From NCBI GenBank assembly GCA_023457535.1, contig JAEWLN010000046.1, positions 1 through 12,597 on the forward strand: a stretch of DNA of 12,597 bases, read 5' to 3'. The DNA comes from Bacteroidota bacterium. GTDB taxonomy: Bacteria; Bacteroidota; Bacteroidia; Flavobacteriales; Flavobacteriaceae. This document shows positions 1 to 5,080 of the stretch, piece by piece. The stretch's first letter is position 1. The number at the start of each line of letters is the position of its first letter. Position numbers and translations under genes: made by a program. The notes beneath the pieces are model-generated. The model saw nothing but the letters and a program-made list of their open reading frames with translations, had not been told where the DNA came from and did not search any database.

Positions 1-186
1 GGGTTTGGGAATGCAGCAGGCTTTTTCGTCGGCTTTGAAATCATCGGCAGAAATATCATACAAATTATACGCCGTGGAAATACCGGCAATCTGCCCGCCG
101 CAATAATGCACATTGACCGCCAACCCAATGTTGGAAGCCAACACCAGCAAAGCCAGCAGTAAACTTGTGCACGATTTTAATTTCAT
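1..186 (-). CDS. HYC_CC_PP family small exported protein (3' end cut by window)
   Basis: Reading the minus strand from the ATG at 186 gives 62 residues that run off the window at base 1, so the gene is partial. The start MKLKSCTSLLLALLVLAS is a typical Sec signal peptide. It is followed by NVHYCGGQIAG and, further on, by ACCIPKP. The HYC, CC and PP-type motifs are those after which the Bacteroidota HYC_CC_PP family is named. Members are small, cysteine-bearing exported proteins of unknown function, often found near TonB-dependent receptors. The paired cysteines suggest disulfides or metal binding, which is inference. It lies 36 bp after the XrtF partner gene on the same strand, but a promoter-like box just before its ATG suggests a separate transcript. 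The C-terminal half is not in the window. Confidence 0.75.
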   Translation of the reverse strand, partial: MKLKSCTSLLLALLVLASNIGLAVNVHYCGGQIAGISTAYNLYDISADDFKADEKACCIPKP

Positions 187-190
187 GCGC

Positions 191-198
191 CAAAGGTA
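191..198 (-). promoter_or_regulatory. Candidate -7 box TACCTTTG for the HYC_CC_PP gene
   Basis: On the minus strand the sequence reads TACCTTTG, an exact match to the Bacteroidota -7 consensus TAnnTTTG. Only four bases separate it from the ATG at 186. I see no good TTG -33 element at the expected distance. If used, transcription would begin at or next to the start codon, giving a leaderless or nearly leaderless mRNA. Confidence 0.45.
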
Positions 199-222
199 TT
201 TAAAAAATTAATGTTGAACTCT

Positions 223-681
223 TTATGAAATGTTATTTTTAGAAACGCGCCGCTGGTAGTAAAATGCGGGGACGAACAGCAGCACGAAGAGCGGTTGGAT
301 TAAAAACCGCCGTACGTAAAAAATGAAAAAGTTGTTTTCGTGACCGGCAAAGGTGACCAGCGCAAAAAATCCGGCGATTAAAATCAGATAGAAAAATCCG
401 TACAAAAACGCCGCAAACCGCGTAAGACCTATCTCGCGGAACAACACATGGATAATGCCCAGCGAAATTACAGCATTGAGCGCGTACCTGCCGGTGAGGC
501 TTCCCCATAACGCCCATCCGTTGTATTGTGGAAAAGTCAGGTTCAGGTAATCGCCTTCAAAATAGTACGAGAACGGATCGTAGAACATCGCGCGCTCAAA
601 AATGCGAACCAGCGCTAGCAAAAAAACCAACAGCAAAGCCACTGCGATCTTCAGCCTATTTTTCCACAGCCGTCTCAGCAT
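223..681 (-). CDS. Exosortase F system-associated membrane protein
   Basis: The product is a 152-residue hydrophobic protein with about four membrane segments, near residues 11-28, 66-81, 88-112 and 124-142. Features resembling the family found beside xrtF in flavobacteria are the FYDPF block at 33-37 and the RYALNAVISL block at 65-74. Its role is unknown. The constant pairing with exosortase F suggests it helps XrtF or its substrates in the inner membrane, which is inference. Its ATG (679-681) lies inside the end of xrtF, a 26-bp overlap in a different frame, so the two are almost certainly co-transcribed and translationally coupled. Length and topology look complete. Family assignment is from remembered context and motifs, not from a search. 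Confidence 0.8.
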   Translation of the reverse strand: MLRRLWKNRLKIAVALLLVFLLALVRIFERAMFYDPFSYYFEGDYLNLTFPQYNGWALWGSLTGRYALNAVISLGIIHVLFREIGLTRFAAFLYGFFYLILIAGFFALVTFAGHENNFFIFYVRRFLIQPLFVLLFVPAFYYQRRVSKNNIS

Positions 682-1228
682 AAAATGAGAATTTATTGAC
701 CCAGAATACCCACAACAAAAACACCACGCCGTAAATGAACAACGGAAAAATCACGCCGTGCAGCAAAGCTTCGTATTGCGGAAAATGATACAATGCGACC
801 ACAAGCACCGCAATCCTGAACACATTCAGCACGTGGATCAGCGCCATACCGCCTGCAATGAACACCAGCGTGGTCCTAAACTTACCCGTAAAGGCCACGA
901 CAAACGCCACAAACAGAATCATGACACTCAGCGCATTGCACCCTTCCACTACGCGGGCGATGAACTGGCCGCGGTACAACAATTTGATACTGGCCTGCTC
1001 CGGATGCGGCGCAATGGACACGCGGCTGTCCCATATCCCGATCAAGCCTTTTGTCTGGCGCGCTACTGATCGGGTAAAGGAATCGACCTCGAAATCCGCT
1101 TTCGAAAATTGGGTCAGATAAATCTGATACGCCAAAGTAAGAACGGCATACGTAAGCAGGAATTTTGCAAGAAACAGCAAAAACGGTTTGTATTTGACCA
1201 GGTAGGCGACCACATCGATTTTTAACAA
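656..1228 (-). CDS. xrtF: Exosortase family protein XrtF
   Basis: This is a 190-residue multi-pass inner-membrane cysteine protease/transpeptidase-like enzyme of the exosortase/archaeosortase group. The group is thought to cleave C-terminal sorting signals of exported proteins. The expected triad is visible: Cys97 in VEGCNALS, Arg138 in NVFRIAVL and His157 in LLHGVIF, each at the edge of a hydrophobic segment. Membrane segments lie near 15-36, 100-114, 118-132, 135-147 and 156-177. The start used is TTG at 1228. No ATG, GTG or other TTG lies between it and the upstream in-frame stop at 1304-1306, while GTG at codon 6 is an alternative. The partner gene overlaps its 3' end. No substrate with a recognisable C-terminal sorting domain is encoded in this window, so targets must lie elsewhere. 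Confidence 0.88.
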   Translation of the reverse strand: MLKIDVVAYLVKYKPFLLFLAKFLLTYAVLTLAYQIYLTQFSKADFEVDSFTRSVARQTKGLIGIWDSRVSIAPHPEQASIKLLYRGQFIARVVEGCNALSVMILFVAFVVAFTGKFRTTLVFIAGGMALIHVLNVFRIAVLVVALYHFPQYEALLHGVIFPLFIYGVVFLLWVFWVNKFSFYAETAVEK

Positions 1229-1288
1229 ATTTATAAAATTTAAGTTCGCCCGATGCCGTACTTTTACAGAATAAATTTTTTTTGCACG

Positions 1289-1744
1289 ATGACACTTGAA
1301 GAGTTAATGCCCAAAGTAACCGATATCATTCACCATAAAAACCAACTGCGCGACGACAAGTTGCTCCAGATTTGCCATTTGCTTCGCGACAACATCGACT
1401 ACTACGACTGGGTGGGCTTTTATTTCAGAAATGGCGACAAAGAGGAGCTCATTCTCGGCCCATACGCCGGCGAGCCTACGGACCACACCGTCATTCCGTT
1501 TGGCAAAGGCATTTGCGGACAAGTGGCCGTTTCCAATCAAAATTTTGTCGTTCCGGACGTCACGGCGCAGGACAATTACATCGCGTGCTCTATGACGGTT
1601 AAGTCTGAAATCGTGGTGCCGTTGTTCGTGGACGGCCAAAACATCGGGCAAATCGATATCGACTCCCATATCATCGACGCGTTTGACCAGGCCGATGAGC
1701 GGTTTCTGGAGTTTGTCAATGCCGGGATTGCGAAGTTGTTTTAG
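1289..1744 (+). CDS. GAF domain protein, free methionine-R-sulfoxide reductase-like
   Basis: The 151-residue product is almost entirely one GAF domain. It resembles free methionine-(R)-sulfoxide reductase (E. coli MsrC type), with WVGFYF at 41-46, LILGPYAG at 54-61, GKGICGQ at 72-78, the IACS segment with Cys100, SEIVVPL at 106-112 and IGQIDIDS at 119-126. That enzyme reduces free Met-R-O in the cytosol and has three conserved cysteines. Two are present here (Cys76, Cys100), but the position of the first is occupied by Asp/His near residue 65-66. Activity may therefore be altered, or the protein may be a small-ligand GAF protein. I chose the ATG at 1289 rather than the in-frame ATG at 1253 because homology begins at MTLEEL and the upstream part looks like AT-rich promoter sequence. 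It is divergent from xrtF across about 60 bp. Confidence 0.8.
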   Translation: MTLEELMPKVTDIIHHKNQLRDDKLLQICHLLRDNIDYYDWVGFYFRNGDKEELILGPYAGEPTDHTVIPFGKGICGQVAVSNQNFVVPDVTAQDNYIACSMTVKSEIVVPLFVDGQNIGQIDIDSHIIDAFDQADERFLEFVNAGIAKLF

Positions 1745-1832
1745 GAGCTGCTTCCCGCTTTTCGTTGCAATCTTTTACGGCCTCCGCTACGCTGCGGCCG
1801 CAAAAGGATTTCCACTGCAATCGGGGCTAGGG
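1745..1832. repeat. Flavobacterial intergenic palindromic repeat, copy 1
   Basis: The 50-bp core at 1767-1816 matches 10511-10560 at 47 of 50 positions. The core is an imperfect palindrome with arms at 1769-1782 and 1796-1810 (CTTTTACGGCC against GGCCGCAAAAG) around a 13-base loop. All three differences from the other copy lie in the loop. It begins right after the GAF gene stop codon. As RNA it could form a 3' hairpin. Similar elements are, to my memory, widespread between Flavobacterium genes. Confidence 0.75.
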
Positions 1833-1905
1833 TACACTGCACAACTCGAACTCTTTCGTAAATTTTAACTGTTTAAATTCTATTTGGTTTTTCGCTGCCG
1901 CGGGC

Positions 1906-1931
1906 TTTCTTTTGTGTGGCAACAAAAGAAA
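1906..1931. repeat. Perfect 10-bp inverted repeat, 6-base loop
   Basis: TTTCTTTTGT and its exact reverse complement flank the loop GTGGCA. The hairpin is A/T-rich with no clear U-tract for the plus strand, so it is not a convincing terminator. It lies in the gene-free stretch 1745-2256, which otherwise holds repeat elements and the rpsO promoter. Confidence 0.55.
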
Positions 1932-1984
1932 CAAAAATGCCCCGCAGTGAAATTAAAAACAAACCAAAATTTACCGGTTTGCAC

Positions 1985-2045
1985 AATCCCGCGTTAGCGA
2001 TAGAGGCAGGCACCGCGTGCAGCCGATAGCGCGGCCGGGCCGGCT
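1985..2045 (-). repeat. Possible diverged third copy of the palindromic repeat, reverse orientation
   Basis: Read on the minus strand, a 20-base stretch (reverse complement of 2018-2037) matches the left flank of the 10.5-kb repeat copy (10495-10514) at 17 of 20 positions. A different, shorter hairpin core (GCAC/GTGC around 2010-2020) follows, then a right flank containing CTATCGCTAACGCGGG. The shared flank and the layout suggest the same family with a swapped or collapsed core. The evidence is weaker than for the other two copies. Confidence 0.4.
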
Positions 2046-2171
2046 TGATTCCAAACGGTGACAGGATTTTCAACCGTTAAGTTGTTGAAATCCGGGGACC
2101 GCGGATTTGACACCGGCCAGGCAACGCCCAAAAAAAACAATTCCCCCATTGACAAACGGCAACCAAAACAT

Positions 2172-2201
2172 TTGCATTTCAAAAAAATAAAATTACCTTT
2201 G
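2172..2201 (+). promoter_or_regulatory. Promoter of rpsO (TTG-N19-TACCTTTG)
   Basis: TTG at 2172-2174 and TACCTTTG at 2194-2201 are spaced by 19 bases, matching the Bacteroidota housekeeping promoter pattern TTG-N17..23-TAnnTTTG. Transcription would start near 2206, leaving a leader of about 50 nt before the rpsO ATG. This is the best promoter match in the window. Confidence 0.75.
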
Positions 2202-2256
2202 CACACGAATCCAGAAAACCTGGTTCATACATAATAATCATTTTAACAATATTAGC

Positions 2257-2526
2257 ATGTACTTAACATCAGAAGTAAAAGCTGAGATCTTCGCTAAACA
2301 CGGAGGAAAAGCAAAAAACACAGGATCTGCGGAAGGGCAAATCGCTTTGTTCACATTCAGGATCAACCACCTGACCGAGCACCTGAAAAAGAATCGTCAC
2401 GATTACAACACTGAGCGCTCACTCGTGAAATTGGTAGGTAAAAGAAGAAGTCTTCTGGACTACCTCAAGAAAACTGAGATCAACAGATATCGTGAGATCA
2501 TCAAGGAATTGAATATCAGAAAATAA
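2257..2526 (+). CDS. rpsO: 30S ribosomal protein S15
   Basis: The 89-residue product has the full length of bacterial S15. It binds 16S rRNA early in assembly of the 30S platform. Hallmarks are TGSAEGQIALFTFRI at 22-36, LTEHLKKNRHD at 39-49, and the basic stretch LVKLVGKRRSLLDYLKK at 56-72. The start ATG is preceded by an A/T-rich leader without an evident Shine-Dalgarno sequence, as is usual in Bacteroidota. It has its own promoter at 2172-2201 and a hairpin terminator directly after the stop. pnp follows 180 bp downstream, the classic rpsO-pnp order, so some read-through into pnp is likely. Elsewhere S15 represses its own translation through its leader. Whether the 50-nt leader does that here cannot be judged by eye. 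Confidence 0.97.
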   Translation: MYLTSEVKAEIFAKHGGKAKNTGSAEGQIALFTFRINHLTEHLKKNRHDYNTERSLVKLVGKRRSLLDYLKKTEINRYREIIKELNIRK

Positions 2527-2532
2527 TTCAAG

Positions 2533-2562
2533 AAGAGGTGCCAGCGCGCCTCTTTTTGTTTT
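2533..2562 (+). terminator. rpsO terminator
   Basis: The stem AGAGGTGC (2534-2541) pairs with GCGCCTCT (2546-2553) with one G-U pair and a four-base loop. A T-rich tract (TTTTTGTTTTT) follows. It sits 7 bp after the rpsO stop and is a standard rho-independent terminator or attenuator before pnp. Confidence 0.8.
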
Positions 2563-2625
2563 TACGTTCTTTAGCAATACGCCGAATCCGCGAGGACCGG
2601 CTTACAGAAAAAAGTAATGGTTTTT

Positions 2626-2685
2626 CATTGGGTTTTAGATAACTACACAACAACTGCAACACTACAACACAACTAAAACCCATTG
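2626..2685 (+). promoter_or_regulatory. Inverted repeat in the pnp leader
   Basis: CATTGGGTTTTAG (2626-2638) pairs with CTAAAACCCATTG (2673-2685) at 12 of 13 positions, enclosing a 34-base loop made almost only of A and C. The right arm ends 21 bp before the pnp ATG. If transcribed, it would put a long open-loop hairpin in the 5' UTR. In E. coli, pnp is autoregulated through a leader hairpin processed by RNase III. A similar role here is inference. No clear TAnnTTTG promoter for pnp was found between 2563 and 2706. Confidence 0.5.
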
Positions 2686-2706
2686 TTAAATCAACAAAAA
2701 TAACTT

Positions 2707-5022
2707 ATGATTCCACAAGTTACCAAGGAAGTTATCGATTTGGGAGATGGCAGAAGCATCTCGATCGAGACCGGAAAACTGGCCAAACAGGCCGACGGTT
2801 CAGTAGTCGTACGCATGGGAGACACAATGTTGCTTGGCACCGTTGTATCGGCCCGTAAAGCCAGTCCAGGCGTGGACTTTTTACCACTCACGGTAGATTA
2901 CCGCGAAAAATTTGCCGCAGCCGGACGTTTCCCGGGCGGATTCTTCAAGCGCGAGGCGCGTCCGTCGGACAAAGAGGTGTTGACCATGCGTTTGGTCGAC
3001 CGCGTTTTGCGTCCGTTGTTCCCCGATGATTACCACGCAGAAACGCAGGTAATGATCCAACTGATGTCGCATGACGAAACCGTAATCCCTGATGCACTGG
3101 CCGGTTTGGCAGCATCTGCGGCGCTGGCTTTGTCAGACATTCCGTTCGAGACGCTGATCTCAGAGGTTCGCGTGGCGCGTGTCGACGGTCAATTCATCAT
3201 CAACCCAAGCCCTGAGCAATTGGCACAGTCGGACATCGACATGATGATTGGCGCATCCAAAGATTCAATCGCGATGGTTGAAGGCGAAATGAAAGAAATT
3301 TCTGAGCAGGAAATGATCGAGGCGATCAAATTCGCTCACGAAGCGATCAAAGTGCAAATTGCAGCGCAGGAAAGACTTCAGGCTGCTTTCGGGAAGAAAG
3401 AGATCCGCACCTACGACGAAGAAAGAAAAGACGAAGACGTCAAAGCCAGAATCTTTGAATTGTCTTATGACAAATACTACGCGATCGCCAAGGAAGCATC
3501 GGCCAAGCACGAACGCTCCGAGAAATTCGCAGCCGTAAAGGAAGAAGTGATGGCTTCATTCAGCGAGGACGAATTGCTCGAAAACGGCGATCTGATTTCA
3601 AAATACCTGTCGAAATCCCAAAAAGAAGCCGTACGCAACCTCGTCCTTGACCTGGGCTTGCGCCTTGACGGCCGTAAAACAACAGAAATCCGTCCTATCT
3701 GGTGCGAAGTGGATTATTTGCCGCGCGCCCACGGTTCGGCGGTGTTCACGCGAGGCGAAACCCAAGCGCTGGCTACGGTCACGCTAGGAACGTCACGCGA
3801 GGCGAACATCATTGACGCGCCATCTGAACAAGGTGAGGACAGATTCTACCTGCACTACAACTTTCCGCCATTCTCTACCGGAGAAGCCAAGCCATTGCGC
3901 GGTACCTCGCGTCGTGAGGTGGGTCACGGAAACCTGGCGCAGCGCGCATTAAAAAACATGATTTCCGATGAAAATCCATACACAGTACGCGTGGTTTCAG
4001 AAGTCCTCGAATCCAACGGTTCGTCTTCAATGGCGACAGTTTGCGCCGGAACGCTGGCCTTGATGGATGCGGGTGTCAAGATGAAAAAACCGGTCTCCGG
4101 AATTGCGATGGGACTCATCACCGATGGCGAGCGTTTTGCGGTATTGTCGGACATCCTCGGCGACGAAGATCACCTGGGTGACATGGACTTTAAAGTTACC
4201 GGAACTGCCGATGGTATCACGGCTTGCCAGATGGACATCAAAATCGACGGTTTGCGTTACGAGATCATGGAACAAGCGTTGTCACAGGCGCGCGATGGCC
4301 GTTTGCACATTCTGGGCAAATTGACTGAAGTACTTGAAACCCCGCGCGAAGAAGTAAAACGTCATGCGCCAAAGATCATCATGGCCACGATTCCTTCAGA
4401 TTTGATTGGTGCGTTCATCGGACCAGGCGGAAAAGTCATCCAGGAATTGCAGAAAAATTCAGGAACGACGATTGTGGTTACAGAAGCGGACAACCTGGGT
4501 ATGATCGAAATCCTCGGCACTTCTCCGGAAGGCATCGACATGGTGTTGAAAAAGATCGACTCGTTGATTTTCAAGCCGCAAATCGGCGAGACTTACAAAG
4601 TTAAAGTCATCAAGATCATGGATTTTGGCGCCGTTGTAGAATATCTGGATGCGCCGGGCAACGAAATTTTGCTGCACGTTTCCGAACTGGCTTGGGAGCG
4701 CACAGAAAACGTCACCGATCTGGTCAACCTGGGCGACGAACTCGAAGTCAAATACATGGGCATCGATCCAAAAACAAGAAAAGAACGCGTGTCGAAAAAA
4801 GCGCTTATGCCACGTCCTCCGCGCGATGAGAACGCTCCACGTCCGGAAAGACGCGATGGCGACCGCGGACCAAGACGCGATGACCGCGGCCCTAGAAGAG
4901 ATGACAGAGGCCCAAGACGCGATGACCGTCGCGATGACCGTCGCGATGACCGCGGCCCACGTCCGGAAAGAACGGAAAACAATGAAAACAGCAATCCAGA
5001 TACGTCTGCACCGCAGGAATAA
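2707..5022 (+). CDS. pnp: Polyribonucleotide nucleotidyltransferase (PNPase)
   Basis: This is a 771-residue 3'-5' phosphorolytic exoribonuclease of mRNA decay, active as a ring-shaped trimer in the cytoplasm. Domains in order are RNase PH-like 1 (about 10-145), the all-helical linker (about 230-310), RNase PH-like 2 (about 318-465 and on to about 550), KH (about 555-620, with GPGG at 572-575) and S1 (about 625-697). Catalytic-site landmarks are FTRGETQ at 347-353, RGTSRRE at 398-404, and Asp486/Asp492 in the GDEDHLGDMDF block. Beyond residue 700 there is a strongly charged, disordered tail built of Arg/Asp/Gly/Pro repeats. This makes the protein about 60 residues longer than the 711-residue E. 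coli enzyme. It follows rpsO and ends in a strong terminator shared with the convergent downstream gene. Confidence 0.97.
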   Translation: MIPQVTKEVIDLGDGRSISIETGKLAKQADGSVVVRMGDTMLLGTVVSARKASPGVDFLPLTVDYREKFAAAGRFPGGFFKREARPSDKEVLTMRLVDRVLRPLFPDDYHAETQVMIQLMSHDETVIPDALAGLAASAALALSDIPFETLISEVRVARVDGQFIINPSPEQLAQSDIDMMIGASKDSIAMVEGEMKEISEQEMIEAIKFAHEAIKVQIAAQERLQAAFGKKEIRTYDEERKDEDVKARIFELSYDKYYAIAKEASAKHERSEKFAAVKEEVMASFSEDELLENGDLISKYLSKSQKEAVRNLVLDLGLRLDGRKTTEIRPIWCEVDYLPRAHGSAVFTRGETQALATVTLGTSREANIIDAPSEQGEDRFYLHYNFPPFSTGEAKPLRGTSRREVGHGNLAQRALKNMISDENPYTVRVVSEVLESNGSSSMATVCAGTLALMDAGVKMKKPVSGIAMGLITDGERFAVLSDILGDEDHLGDMDFKVTGTADGITACQMDIKIDGLRYEIMEQALSQARDGRLHILGKLTEVLETPREEVKRHAPKIIMATIPSDLIGAFIGPGGKVIQELQKNSGTTIVVTEADNLGMIEILGTSPEGIDMVLKKIDSLIFKPQIGETYKVKVIKIMDFGAVVEYLDAPGNEILLHVSELAWERTENVTDLVNLGDELEVKYMGIDPKTRKERVSKKALMPRPPRDENAPRPERRDGDRGPRRDDRGPRRDDRGPRRDDRRDDRRDDRGPRPERTENNENSNPDTSAPQE
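4861..4947 (+). repeat. In-frame tandem repeat coding the PNPase tail
   Basis: Three 21-bp units each encode DRGPRRD (residues 719-739), followed by two 12-bp units each encoding DRRD (740-747). The units keep the frame, so gains or losses would only change tail length. The sequence suggests expansion by slippage. Arg/Gly-rich tails are often RNA-binding, which is inference here. Confidence 0.85.
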
Positions 5023-5040
5023 TCGTTTTCTAAGCATAAA

Positions 5041-5074
5041 AAAACCCGATTTATTGATTTAAATCGGGTTTTTT
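5041..5074. terminator. Bidirectional terminator between pnp and the convergent DUF3857 gene
   Basis: A 13-bp perfect stem (arms 5041-5053 and 5060-5072) surrounds a six-base loop. It contains CCCGATTTA/TAAATCGGG and is bordered by A-runs on the left and T-runs on the right, so it can work on both strands. It lies 18 bp after the pnp stop and just past the end of the minus-strand gene at 5081. Confidence 0.9.
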
Positions 5075-5080
5075 GTTGGA

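Noticed and set aside
1873..2073. 66-aa minus-strand ORF in the 1.8-2.1 kb intergenic region
   Set aside because: It runs through inverted repeats and a palindromic repeat copy and has no start context. It looks like a translation of repeat DNA.
4459..5037. Long antisense ORFs (up to 192 aa) opposite the pnp 3' half
   Set aside because: They mirror the pnp reading frame and its repeat tail, have low-complexity composition, and pnp is unmistakable on the plus strand.
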